DNA of 45,995 nucleotides. Origin: Clostridia bacterium. Lineage in GTDB: Bacteria; Bacillota; Clostridia; Oscillospirales; Acutalibacteraceae. How positions within the stretch are numbered: position 1 is the stretch's first letter; each line of letters starts with the position of its first letter. The stretch spans positions 1 to 45,995 of the forward strand of contig JAKSQO010000023.1 of assembly GCA_024404095.1 (NCBI GenBank). Reading direction: 5' to 3'. This document shows positions 17,891 to 26,738 of this stretch, in pieces. The notes beneath the pieces are model-generated. The model was not told where the DNA came from. It did no database searches and saw nothing but the letters and a program-made list of their open reading frames with translations. The position numbers and the translations under genes are program-made.

Positions 17891-17995
17891 GGGGGGATTT
17901 AAGGTTATCTGAAACTCGGATATAAACCTTAAATCCCATGTCTTTAGATGAAACAATAAGCAACAGTTGTTTTTCTAAGCGTTTTTTATTAGATA
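17891..17995. repeat. Modular intergenic repeat, copy B
   Basis: GGGATTTAAGG (17894-17904) pairs with CCTTAAATCCC (17927-17937) around a TATCTGA/TCGGATA inner hairpin, nearly identical to copy A. The right flank holds TTTAGATGAAACAATAAG then CAACAG (17943-17966), which resembles the left flank of copy C. It then continues AACAGTTGTTTTTCTAAGCG as in copy A. It lies between two plus-strand genes and could end the flavoprotein transcript. Confidence 0.72.
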
Positions 17996-18011
17996 TAGCG
18001 GAGGAAACGAT

Positions 18012-18881
18012 TTGGATAAAGATAAATTAAAAAATGCTCTGCTTTTCGGCGGTGCGGCGGCTGTTACCGCCTTTGCGGCAGTCGGACTTGACCACCGTCT
18101 TATAGTCAGAAATTATAACGTAAAATCGGACAGAATAAACGGTAAGGTCAGGATTGCGCTGATAACCGACCTTCATTCCTGCCGATACGGTGCGGAGCAG
18201 GAAAATCTGATAAACGCAATAAAAAATCAGAATCCCGATATTGTGCTGATGTCGGGCGATATATTCGACAATAAACGCAGTACAAAATATACGGAGATTT
18301 TTCTCAGACGTATTCATGAGATGTTTCCCTGCTATATGGCACTCGGCAACCACGAATGTAAGGTAGGCGAGGACGACCATAAAATGAAGATGGAAATTCT
18401 GAGCAGATACAATGTCCGAATACTGTCAAACGAGGTTGAAACAATCGAGGTCAACGGTACGGCACTTAACATCTGCGGTGTTTCCGACCCGACGGTGTAT
18501 ACTTTTGAGCCTGAGGGAAACGATGAAGAGTTTTTCAGACAGATGGAAAACGTGAAAGCGGTGGCTGATAACGGTAATTTTACCGTGCTGATGTCGCACA
18601 ATCCCGCATATTATGAAAAATATATTGAGAACGGCTTTGACCTTGTTCTCTGCGGTCACGCACACGGCGGTCAGTGGATAATTCCGGGTGTGCTCAACGG
18701 TGTGCTCGCACCCGGTCAGGGACTTTTTCCGAAGTACGCAGGCGGCGAGTATCAGAGCGAAAAAACCAGGATGATAGTCAGCAGGGGGCTTGCACGTGAA
18801 AGCACAATTGTGCCTCGCTTCTACAATCGCCCCGAGGTTGTGATGATAGATATTGAACACGGAGATGAAGAAATAGGATGA
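18012..18881 (+). CDS. Membrane-anchored metallophosphoesterase
   Basis: The product is 289 residues. Translation starts at a TTG (18012) with a strong GCGGAGGAAA site. A hydrophobic N-terminal segment (about residues 9-26) is likely a membrane anchor. The calcineurin-like core is complete: ITDLHSC, MSGDIFDN, LGNHEC, MSHNPAYY and CGHAHGGQW supply the metal-binding Asp, His and Asn residues. It resembles the YkuE/YaeI group of UDP-sugar or lipid-linked phosphatases, which act at the membrane face. It overlaps the PIG-L gene by four bases (ATGA). Confidence 0.88.
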   Translation: MDKDKLKNALLFGGAAAVTAFAAVGLDHRLIVRNYNVKSDRINGKVRIALITDLHSCRYGAEQENLINAIKNQNPDIVLMSGDIFDNKRSTKYTEIFLRRIHEMFPCYMALGNHECKVGEDDHKMKMEILSRYNVRILSNEVETIEVNGTALNICGVSDPTVYTFEPEGNDEEFFRQMENVKAVADNGNFTVLMSHNPAYYEKYIENGFDLVLCGHAHGGQWIIPGVLNGVLAPGQGLFPKYAGGEYQSEKTRMIVSRGLARESTIVPRFYNRPEVVMIDIEHGDEEIG

Positions 18882-19699
18882 ATATTTATTTCCCTAACGA
18901 AGAAAAGCTTGACGGCATTACTCATATGTGTATTGCCGCACACCAGGATGATATTGAAATTATGGCATTCGGGCCGATATCAGAGTGCTATGAAAGCGAA
19001 GATAAAGCGTTTGCAGGTGTTGTTGTAACCGACGGCGCAGGCAGTCCGAGGACAGGCGAGTTTGCGGATTTTACTGATGAGCAGATGAAAGAGGTTCGTG
19101 TTGCCGAACAGCAGAGGGCGGCTGATATCGGAAAGTACCGTGCGGCAATTCAGCTCGGATTTCCGTCAAAAGCCGTGAAAAATCCCGAGTGTGACGAGCC
19201 TGAGAAAGCGATATATGATTTGCTTATGAAAATCAGACCGGCATATCTTTATACTCACAATATTGCCGATAAGCACGAAACTCATGTTGCCGTTGCTCTG
19301 CGCACTATTGCCGCCGTGAAGCGTATGCCCGAGGAGGCAAGACCGAAGGTGTTTGTTTCTCTCGAGGTGTGGCGCTCACTCGACTGGCTGCCCGATAAAG
19401 ATAAGGTCTGTGTGGATACCGCTAAATATCCCGAGGTTGCGAGGGAGCTTCTTACCGTACACCGCTCACAGGTTGAGGGCGGCAAGAGATATGACAATGC
19501 CGCTATCGGCAGACGCTTTGCCAACGCAACATTTTTTGCTTCTCACGATACTGATGAATGCATAAGTATGAACTTCGGACTTGACCTTATGCCGCTTGTA
19601 AAAGGCTCGCAGACCCCTGCGGAGTTCATAAACGGGTATATTGACAACTTTAAAGCGGAGGTTAATTCAGTAGTTGAAAGGTTGTATAAAAATGATTAA
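18878..19699 (+). CDS. PIG-L/LmbE family deacetylase
   Basis: The product is 273 residues. The zinc-binding motif CIAAHQDDIE replaces the usual AHPDDxE with Gln for Pro, and the distal DKHETHVAV motif gives the second and third histidines. The family removes N-acetyl groups from GlcNAc-like sugars in cell-wall precursors, thiols or antibiotics. The substrate is not evident here. It overlaps both its upstream neighbour (4 bases) and the downstream phosphohexomutase (8 bases), so the three are translationally coupled. A link to amino-sugar turnover is plausible. Confidence 0.85.
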   Translation: MNIYFPNEEKLDGITHMCIAAHQDDIEIMAFGPISECYESEDKAFAGVVVTDGAGSPRTGEFADFTDEQMKEVRVAEQQRAADIGKYRAAIQLGFPSKAVKNPECDEPEKAIYDLLMKIRPAYLYTHNIADKHETHVAVALRTIAAVKRMPEEARPKVFVSLEVWRSLDWLPDKDKVCVDTAKYPEVARELLTVHRSQVEGGKRYDNAAIGRRFANATFFASHDTDECISMNFGLDLMPLVKGSQTPAEFINGYIDNFKAEVNSVVERLYKND

Positions 19700-21101
19700 A
19701 TTCGGTACAGGCGGCTGGAGAGCTGTAATAGGTGAGGACTTTATTCAGGAGAATATCCGCAGAGTCGCGGCAGGTGTAATCGAGCTTGCAAGGCTTGAAA
19801 ATAAGACGGATAAGCCGATTATCGTAGGCTATGACAGACGTTTCCTTTCGGAAAATGCCGCACGCTGGGTGGCTGAGGTGTTGGCACACGGCGGAATAAC
19901 GGTATGGTTTATGAACCGCTCCGTTCCGACACCGCTTGTTATGCATACTGTCAAGGACAGGGAGCTGTATTACGGCATTGAAATTACCGCGAGCCATAAC
20001 CCGTCAAACTATAACGGTATCAAGCTGATTGTTGAGGAGGGCAGGGACGCACCGCTTGAAACAACAGAGAAGCTCGAGGAGCTTATAGAGAAAATCGGCG
20101 GGGTTGAATATACGGAATTTGACTGCGCAGTTGCCGACGGAAAAATTCAGTATCTGAAAAATCCGTTTAACCGCTTCCTTGATGATATCATTTCGCAGCT
20201 TGATATGGCGGCTCTCCGTGAGCGCGGGCTCAGAGTTATGTTCGATTCAATGCACGGTTCAGGCTCATATCCATTGCTTGTCATTTTCCATACCGCAAGA
20301 TGTACGATTGATACAATCAATCTGAACAGAGATGCTTATTTCGGCGGTCAGATGCCCGCACCGTCCGAGCAGGCATTGATAATGCTTAAAAACACAGTTG
20401 TGCGTGACGCTTACGACCTCGGTATCGCAATGGACGGTGACGGTGACCGACTGGGCATAATTGATAAAACAGGACGTTACATAAGCGCAAACGAGATTCT
20501 TTGTATGCTCTACTATTACCTTGTGAAGTACAAGGGCTGGAAAGGACCTGCGGTCAGAAACCTTGCGACAACTCATATGCTTGACCGCATTGCGGAGAGC
20601 TTCGGCGAGAAGTGCTATGAGGTGCCTGTCGGCTTTAAGTATATCTCTTCAAAAATTGATGAGGTTGACGCCGTGCTCGGCGGTGAGTCCTCGGGCGGTC
20701 TTACCGTAAGAGGTCACATTCACGGCAAGGACTCGGTCTATGCCGCTTCGCTGTTTGCTGAGATGGTCAGCGTTACGGGTAAAAGCCCGACAGAAATTAT
20801 TGATGAGCTTGAGGCTCAGTTCGGTCACTTTACAATGGTGGAGGACAATTTGCATTTCGCACCCGAGCGCAAGCCCGAGATTAACGATATACTTATGGTG
20901 CGGAAGCTTCTGCCCGATTTCTCCGATGAGGTTGAATGGGTGAATTATATTGACGGCTGTAAGGTTTACTTTAAAAACGGCGATTTTGTTATCTGCCGTT
21001 TCTCGGGTACAGAGCCGCTGCTCAGAATTTTTGCCGAGAGCAGTACCGAAGAAAAAGCACTTTCATATGTATCTGATTTCAGAAAATTTCTTGATATTTA
21101 A
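19692..21101 (+). CDS. Phosphoglucomutase/phosphomannomutase family protein
   Basis: The product is 469 residues with all four alpha-D-phosphohexomutase landmarks: the phosphoserine loop EITASHNPSNYNG, the magnesium loop AMDGDGDRLGIID, the sugar-binding GGESSGGLT and the C-terminal phosphate loop RFSGTEPLLRI. It interconverts hexose 1- and 6-phosphates; glucose, mannose or glucosamine specificity is not decided by what I can see. The ATG at 19692 overlaps the PIG-L stop by eight bases. The operon ends at the hairpin that follows. Confidence 0.9.
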   Translation: MIKFGTGGWRAVIGEDFIQENIRRVAAGVIELARLENKTDKPIIVGYDRRFLSENAARWVAEVLAHGGITVWFMNRSVPTPLVMHTVKDRELYYGIEITASHNPSNYNGIKLIVEEGRDAPLETTEKLEELIEKIGGVEYTEFDCAVADGKIQYLKNPFNRFLDDIISQLDMAALRERGLRVMFDSMHGSGSYPLLVIFHTARCTIDTINLNRDAYFGGQMPAPSEQALIMLKNTVVRDAYDLGIAMDGDGDRLGIIDKTGRYISANEILCMLYYYLVKYKGWKGPAVRNLATTHMLDRIAESFGEKCYEVPVGFKYISSKIDEVDAVLGGESSGGLTVRGHIHGKDSVYAASLFAEMVSVTGKSPTEIIDELEAQFGHFTMVEDNLHFAPERKPEINDILMVRKLLPDFSDEVEWVNYIDGCKVYFKNGDFVICRFSGTEPLLRIFAESSTEEKALSYVSDFRKFLDI

Positions 21102-21114
21102 AGCTAAAAGACGC

Positions 21115-21144
21115 AAAAAAGCTCCGAAAAAATCGGAGCTTTTT
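21115..21144. terminator. Bidirectional terminator between phosphohexomutase and alpha-mannosidase
   Basis: GCTCCGA (21121-21127) pairs with TCGGAGC (21133-21139), flanked by A6 on one side and T5 on the other. The symmetrical A and T runs would work on both strands between these convergent genes. Confidence 0.88.
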
Positions 21145-21155
21145 GTTATGCAGAT

Positions 21156-24100
21156 TTATTTGATTTTTACCTTGAAGTTCTTGATTTCAAACGGTGTAGC
21201 GTGGAAGCTGATTGTGTCACCGTCAAAGTCAATCGGTTCATCGTTGCGCTCAATAAGGTCGCACTCAGCAGCGTAGGTGAGGGGAGCGAAGAATTTAACG
21301 CTTGCGTCAACACTCTTGCCCTTCTTCTCAACCATACGGATGATGTATGCATCCTCTTCCTCGCACTTCTTAACAGCCTCAAGAGTCATATTGTCAGCTG
21401 AAAGTGTGATGAATGAGTTCTTGTCGCCAAGCTCGCCGTTATCCTCAACGTCAACGGGAACAAGCGGATGGTTGATTTCAAGACCTCTTGTAAGTGTCTC
21501 AGCCTTCTTCCATGTGTCTGCGTGCGGATAGATGGAGTAGGTGAAGTAATGGTCACCGCGGTCTGAGGTCGGGTCGGGCTTGATGGGAGCCTTGAGGAGG
21601 GTAAGAATCATCTTATGCTCATAAACCTCGTGACCGTACTTGCAGTCGTTGAGAAGTGATACACCGTAATCCTCGTCTGACATATCAATCCAGTTGTGAG
21701 CGTTAACCTCAAACTTAGCCTTGTCATACGGATTGTATCTGTAAGAGCAGCACTCCATTGTTGCGTATGCGATATCTCTTGTGTAGGTCTTTGTCTGAAG
21801 GTCTACGTCAAAGAATACCTTAAGGAGCTTCTGATCCTCGTGCCAGCTTATGAATGTATCAAAGTCGATTCTGTCAAGATCATTATAAATGATAATGTTC
21901 TGCTTGATTGTTGACTTAAGAACATCCTTTTCAATTGAAATAGCTGTGTAAACATCGCCTGAGATGATGTCTTTTACAACGCCGTCCTTAAGCTCGTATT
22001 CACGGTCAACGTATGTTGCAACGATATCCCATGCGTCATATCCGCCGGGCATATCCTCAAAGAGTCTGAAATCGTTGCCCTTGCCGCCCTTTGAGATAAC
22101 CTCACGCTTGTTTTTCTTATCGTAAATTGAGATAAGAGTAGCGTTGTCATCAAGAACGAGCTTGAAGCGGTCATTTTCGATTTCCCTGCCGTTTGATTCC
22201 TCAAACTTCGGAGCCTTCTCGGCAGGAACCTTGTAATATACTTTATAGCCGACAGCGGGAATATCCTTTGCGATAAAGATAAGCTTCTTCTCGCCGTTGA
22301 GCTTTGTATAAGCCTGAACGGGAACCTTGTTGCCGTTTTCGTCAAGGATGTCAACATCCTGATAGTCGAGCTCAACCTTTGAAGTTGAAGCAACACCGAG
22401 TGAGTTAAAGAGCGCGAACGGCTTACCCTTAGCTGCGTCAAAGCCGATATGCTTTGCGATTACCTTAAGAGCCTCGTCACGAACCCTTTCACCTGTTTCG
22501 ATAACCTCGGCATAGATGCTCATGAGCTTAGCGAAAACTTCTGTGATGTGTGTTCCGGGAAGTGAATCGTGGAACTGGTTTGTAAGAATCTTTCTCCATG
22601 CAAGGCTGAGCTCCTCTGTGGGATACTCATAGCCGTACTTCTCTGCGATTGAAGCGTACATCTCAGCAGCTCTGAAAAGGTTTTCGCAGTAACGGTTAGT
22701 CTTCTTAAGAGCGGCCTTCGTTGTGTGAACACCTCTGTGCTCCTCAAGGTAAAGCTCATCCTTCCAGGTTGTAACCTTATCGCCTGCGGCAACTGCCTTC
22801 TGACGCATATTTTCAAGGCTTTCCTCAATCTTGCAGGCCTTTGTCTCGGGCAGACCGGGGAAGTTCTTATATCTCTTTACGTACTCAAGCATCTCATTGT
22901 CGACACCGCCGCCGCCGTCGCCCCAGCCGTAGCAGTACATTGACTCGCCGATAGTGTCTTTCTCTGAGAACTTAGTCCAGTTTGTCTTAAGTGAATCGGG
23001 CTCCATAGAACCGATGAAGTGTGTGGGAGGAACAGCCGCAAATACCTTAGAGCCGTCGGGACCTTCCCACCAGAATGCGTTGTAAAGCCACGGATTAGTA
23101 TCGTTCCAGATACCCATCTTGTGAGTTACAAAGTATTTCATACCTGCCTTCTTCATAATCTGAGGCATACAGTAGCTGTTGCCGAATACGTCGGGAAGCC
23201 AGCAGGTCTTGGGTGTAACGCCGAACCATTTCTCAGCGTAGCGAACACCGTGAAGGAACTGACGTACAAAGGATTCACCTGAAATGATGTTACAGTCAGG
23301 CTCAACCCACATACCGCCGATGTATTCCCAGCGACCTTCCTTAACTCTCTGCTGAACCTGCTCGAAGAGGTTGGGATAGTGAACTCTCATTTCCTCATAC
23401 ATACCTGCCTGGCTCTGTGAGAAGATGAAGTCGGGATACTGCTCCATAAGACGAAGCATTGTAGCGTGTGTACGGCCAACCTTGCGGACGAACTCCTTGT
23501 AAGCCCACATATAAACCATATCAAGGTGAGAGTTACCGATAAGGTCGAGCTTGCCGTAGCACTTGTAGTTGGGATTGTTGTAAACTCTGTCAAAGAGAAC
23601 CTTCTTACCCATACGGAGCTTCTGCTTGAATACGTCAAAGCTCGGCTCGTCGAAGTCAACATAGCAGAATGCTTCCTTAAGTGACTCACGGATAAGAGTT
23701 GCGTAGTCATTACCCATACCGGGCATGAAGAGTGCGTTGTAAACAGCCTTGAAGTCCCAGTAAATCTCGTTGATTTCATCATCAGTTGTAGCGATGAACG
23801 AGCATTCGAGCTTTTTAAGTGTGCTCTCGTTTGAGTGCCATACGAAGTATGATTCGATATCAATATCAAAAACCTCTCCTGCCTTAGCGCAATCGGTAAG
23901 AACAACCGCGTTACGGAACGGGTCAAGACCCTGGAAGGGGACACCGTTTACGGAAACAAGTGAGTCACCGCCGAAGTAAACGTAAAGTGAAACCTTCTTG
24001 CCTGCGAACTTTTCGGGAATGACAATCTTGTTCTTGAAGAATGCGCTCATTCCGTTGCCGCCCCAGTAGCCGCCTACATCGAGGTCCTTCCAGCCCTCGT

Positions 24101-24332
24101 AAAGATATTCGTAGTCTCCGATATCGTGGTAGATGCACTCACGCATTTTCCACGGAGCTGTAAGCTCAAAGTCGGTGTAGATACGTTTTTTGAGTGTTTT
24201 GAGCTTGATTTCCGCAAGCTCATCGAATGCAAAGATACCTCTCTGCTTATTTTTGATAAGACCGCGCCAGGTGTCGATATGGGCTTCCATACCTTCAACT
24301 GACGGTATAGTCTTTTTCTCATCAGTAGCCAT
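21156..24332 (-). CDS. GH38 alpha-mannosidase
   Basis: The product is 1,058 residues with no signal peptide, so it acts on mannosides inside the cell. GH38 landmarks in order are GNSHLDMVYMWAYKE (zinc His/Asp pair), WLPDVFGNS (nucleophile Asp), a NQFHDSLPGTHITEVF stretch with the third zinc ligand, then a long beta-rich C-terminal region. The start is the ATG at 24332, which follows an AAAAGGAGCG site; an upstream start would add 13 residues across that site. It stands alone with its own promoter and a palindrome in its leader, suggesting specific control by mannose-containing glycans. Confidence 0.93.
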   Translation of the reverse strand: MATDEKKTIPSVEGMEAHIDTWRGLIKNKQRGIFAFDELAEIKLKTLKKRIYTDFELTAPWKMRECIYHDIGDYEYLYEGWKDLDVGGYWGGNGMSAFFKNKIVIPEKFAGKKVSLYVYFGGDSLVSVNGVPFQGLDPFRNAVVLTDCAKAGEVFDIDIESYFVWHSNESTLKKLECSFIATTDDEINEIYWDFKAVYNALFMPGMGNDYATLIRESLKEAFCYVDFDEPSFDVFKQKLRMGKKVLFDRVYNNPNYKCYGKLDLIGNSHLDMVYMWAYKEFVRKVGRTHATMLRLMEQYPDFIFSQSQAGMYEEMRVHYPNLFEQVQQRVKEGRWEYIGGMWVEPDCNIISGESFVRQFLHGVRYAEKWFGVTPKTCWLPDVFGNSYCMPQIMKKAGMKYFVTHKMGIWNDTNPWLYNAFWWEGPDGSKVFAAVPPTHFIGSMEPDSLKTNWTKFSEKDTIGESMYCYGWGDGGGGVDNEMLEYVKRYKNFPGLPETKACKIEESLENMRQKAVAAGDKVTTWKDELYLEEHRGVHTTKAALKKTNRYCENLFRAAEMYASIAEKYGYEYPTEELSLAWRKILTNQFHDSLPGTHITEVFAKLMSIYAEVIETGERVRDEALKVIAKHIGFDAAKGKPFALFNSLGVASTSKVELDYQDVDILDENGNKVPVQAYTKLNGEKKLIFIAKDIPAVGYKVYYKVPAEKAPKFEESNGREIENDRFKLVLDDNATLISIYDKKNKREVISKGGKGNDFRLFEDMPGGYDAWDIVATYVDREYELKDGVVKDIISGDVYTAISIEKDVLKSTIKQNIIIYNDLDRIDFDTFISWHEDQKLLKVFFDVDLQTKTYTRDIAYATMECCSYRYNPYDKAKFEVNAHNWIDMSDEDYGVSLLNDCKYGHEVYEHKMILTLLKAPIKPDPTSDRGDHYFTYSIYPHADTWKKAETLTRGLEINHPLVPVDVEDNGELGDKNSFITLSADNMTLEAVKKCEEEDAYIIRMVEKKGKSVDASVKFFAPLTYAAECDLIERNDEPIDFDGDTISFHATPFEIKNFKVKIK

Positions 24333-24357
24333 GTTTTCGCTCCTTTTCTTTAAAACT

Positions 24358-24373
24358 GTATGCAGGTGCATAC
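24358..24373. promoter_or_regulatory. Palindrome in alpha-mannosidase leader, possible operator
   Basis: GTATGCAGGTGCATAC is a perfect 7-2-7 palindrome lying about 5-20 bases downstream of the predicted start site. Position and symmetry fit a repressor operator, though a short leader hairpin is also possible. Confidence 0.5.
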
Positions 24374-24384
24374 ATAATCAATTT

Positions 24385-24413
24385 ATTATATCATCAGGCG
24401 GGAATATTTTCAA
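24385..24413 (-). promoter_or_regulatory. Promoter of the alpha-mannosidase gene
   Basis: On the minus strand TTGAAA (24413-24408), 17 bases and TATAAT (24390-24385) form a near-consensus promoter about 50 bases before the start codon. Confidence 0.85.
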
Positions 24414-24529
24414 CATAAAGATTATATTTTTATTAGACATTAGCGCAATATTGATAGGTAAAAAAATCCGTTTGTTCAGAAATATTTAACATTTTACTTG
24501 ACAAGGTGTGGTAGAATATATTAAACGTA

Positions 24530-25060
24530 TTATTCTGCATTATTGGATTTCAATATCGGGCGTGAAACATCCTTTTCGTCGATATGCTTTTTAAGTGTGG
24601 GATTTTCATTTGTGTTAATTTCATCATCTGAATGGTTTATCAGAAATGTCTGTCCGACACTACTGCCAATGAGCGTTAATCTGTACCCGTCAATGTCGGC
24701 TGAACCGTTACGGAAAGCCTTGCCGACTGCTTTTTCGGAGCTTTCGTACATAAATGCATCCGAAAGGTAAATACACATTTTTCTGAAATTTTCGTCAGCC
24801 TTCAGCACGGTAAGACTGCATTGCACAACAATTCCGTTATTGTCGGTATAAACGCACAGCAGGGTATTGCTGTCGGGCATATACGAATATCTGTATCTGC
24901 CGTTTTCGCTTGTTATCCTGTAAGAATCGGTATCAATGCACAGGCATCCCTTGCTGTTAAGACAGTCGGTAAAAATCCCGATATCCGCCTCCTTTTGCTC
25001 AATGCAGGAGGTCAGCAGAATAATCAGAACAAAAGGTATTATAAATCGCAGCTTTTTCAT
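24530..25060 (-). CDS. Small lipoprotein of unknown function
   Basis: The product is 176 residues. It begins with a classical lipoprotein signal: MKKLR, a hydrophobic core, then the lipobox LLTSC with Cys19. The mature part is hydrophilic with no repeat or motif I recognise. It is divergent from the membrane fusion protein gene, with 75 AT-rich bases between their starts, so the two may be co-regulated. I find no clear function. Confidence 0.72.
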   Translation of the reverse strand: MKKLRFIIPFVLIILLTSCIEQKEADIGIFTDCLNSKGCLCIDTDSYRITSENGRYRYSYMPDSNTLLCVYTDNNGIVVQCSLTVLKADENFRKMCIYLSDAFMYESSEKAVGKAFRNGSADIDGYRLTLIGSSVGQTFLINHSDDEINTNENPTLKKHIDEKDVSRPILKSNNAE

Positions 25061-25135
25061 CTTATCACCGTAATATATTTTTATTTAATATATATTTATG
25101 TTTTTCTGAATTTATAAGAAAAAAGAGGTATTTTT

Positions 25136-26725
25136 ATGGCAAAGAAAATGTCCGCAAAGAAGAAAAGAAACATTATCATTCTCGCCGTTGTTGCAGTAAT
25201 TGCTATTGCGGCTGTGCTTGCAGTTGTTCTCAAGCCTGATGAAAAAATCAAGGTTGAAACAGTTAAGGTAAGCAAGGAGACAATCAACGAAACATTTGAT
25301 ACCACAGGTACGGTTTCGGCAGGTGCTCAGGATGTGCTCACAATTCCCAACGGAGTTAAGATTCTTGACCTTAAAGTCAAGGAGGGCGATGTTGTCAAGC
25401 CGGGTCAGCTGATAGCTACCTTTGACACAACATCTCTTGACAACACTCTTGAACAGAAGAGAATGGCTTGCGACAAAGCAGCACAGGCTTACAATGAAGC
25501 GGTCGCAAACTCCAAGGGCTCAGGCGGTAAGGTGGCTGAGCTTAAGAAGCAGATTTCCGAGCTTGAAAAGGAAATCGCCGCAATCGAAGCAAAGAGCGAG
25601 CAGAAGACAACAGACGCAGCTGCAAAGGCTGAACCCGAAACTCCGAAAAAGGAAACAGTTAAGGTCTCCGATTCACTTGTAAAGAGATTTATGCGTCTTT
25701 CAAAGCTCTTCGGTGTTGAGTATTCCGAGGATATGGCACGCACAATTCTTACAAATATGCTTTCATCGGGAAGCACAACAAGCGATATTTCTTCGATGTT
25801 TGATAATCTCAGCCAGATTTCATCTCTGTCGGGTTCGTTCGATATGAGCGCATTTTCGGGCATGACAGATTCTTCAAATCTTATGTCCGCACAGGTGAAT
25901 CTTGTTCAGCTCAAGTCACAGCTCTCACTTCTTGAACTTCAGTCAGACGAGTCATATATCTCAACCTTCAAGATGATTGCCGACAAGACAAAGGAATCAT
26001 ATGAAACAACAAAAACACAGGTTGATTCAATGAAGGACGGATGGAAGGCTAAGAAGGAGGGCATTGTAAGTGAGGTCAATCTCTCTGAGGACGGCGATAC
26101 AAGTGCGGCTGCTTCACAGGGCTTCGACATCAGCTCCGTTCTTTCTGCTGTAACCTCGGGCGGCGATGTAACATCAATGCTTTCATCATTTATGAGCAAC
26201 GGCACAGCCGCTGTAAAAATCCTCTATTATCCTCTTGTTGCGAATATTGACCTCAGCAAGTACGACATACTTGACGTTGAGCTTAATCAGCCCGCAATTA
26301 TCAAGGCGGCAAGCGGCAAGCTCCTCGACGGCAGCGTTACATACATCAGCGCGGTTGCATCAAATTCGGGCGGACTTAACATCAACTCGCTTATGGGCAG
26401 CTCGGGCGGCTCATCTGCAACAATTCCCGCACAGGTTACAATTCAGGGTGCGGACCCGTCAGTAATCGTCGGTGTTGACGTAAATGTTTCGGTTATTACC
26501 GATACAAAGGAGAATGCAGTTGTTGCTCCCGTTGAAGCAATCTGCATTGACAACGAGGAAGTTTTTGTTTATGTACTTAAGGACGGCAAGGCTGTCAAGA
26601 AGAATGTCGAGCTTGGTATTTCAAACGACACATACCACGAAATTCTTTCGGGTGTCGGTGTTAACGATGTTCTTATCAAGAACACATCAGGACTTAAAGA
26701 CGGCGTAAAAGTAGAACTTAAGTAA
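25136..26725 (+). CDS. HlyD/RND-type membrane fusion protein
   Basis: The product is 529 residues. A lysine-rich N-terminus precedes one membrane helix (about residues 12-32). A lipoyl/barrel-sandwich half follows (GTVSAGAQDVLTIPNGVKI, KEGDVVKPGQLIATFD). A long helical and Ser/Thr-rich region (about 110-390) carries AELKKQISELEKEIAAIEAK and an unusual Ser/Gly/Met-rich stretch. The second lipoyl half and a beta barrel end with AVVAPVEAICIDNEEVFVYV. Such proteins couple ABC exporters to their substrates in YknX/MacA-type systems. The MacB-like permease begins 13 bases later. Confidence 0.87.
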   Translation: MAKKMSAKKKRNIIILAVVAVIAIAAVLAVVLKPDEKIKVETVKVSKETINETFDTTGTVSAGAQDVLTIPNGVKILDLKVKEGDVVKPGQLIATFDTTSLDNTLEQKRMACDKAAQAYNEAVANSKGSGGKVAELKKQISELEKEIAAIEAKSEQKTTDAAAKAEPETPKKETVKVSDSLVKRFMRLSKLFGVEYSEDMARTILTNMLSSGSTTSDISSMFDNLSQISSLSGSFDMSAFSGMTDSSNLMSAQVNLVQLKSQLSLLELQSDESYISTFKMIADKTKESYETTKTQVDSMKDGWKAKKEGIVSEVNLSEDGDTSAAASQGFDISSVLSAVTSGGDVTSMLSSFMSNGTAAVKILYYPLVANIDLSKYDILDVELNQPAIIKAASGKLLDGSVTYISAVASNSGGLNINSLMGSSGGSSATIPAQVTIQGADPSVIVGVDVNVSVITDTKENAVVAPVEAICIDNEEVFVYVLKDGKAVKKNVELGISNDTYHEILSGVGVNDVLIKNTSGLKDGVKVELK

Positions 26726-26738
26726 GCGAGGTAGTCAG

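Noticed and set aside
21167..24322. Many long ORFs on the opposite strand and other frames of the alpha-mannosidase, GH3 and FAD genes
   Set aside because: They overlap clear family genes, lack ribosome sites and read as low-complexity Ser/Arg/Leu strings typical of shadow frames.
24498..24517. TTGACA with nearby TAGAAT on the plus strand
   Set aside because: The spacing is only 8 bases, and no plus-strand gene begins nearby.
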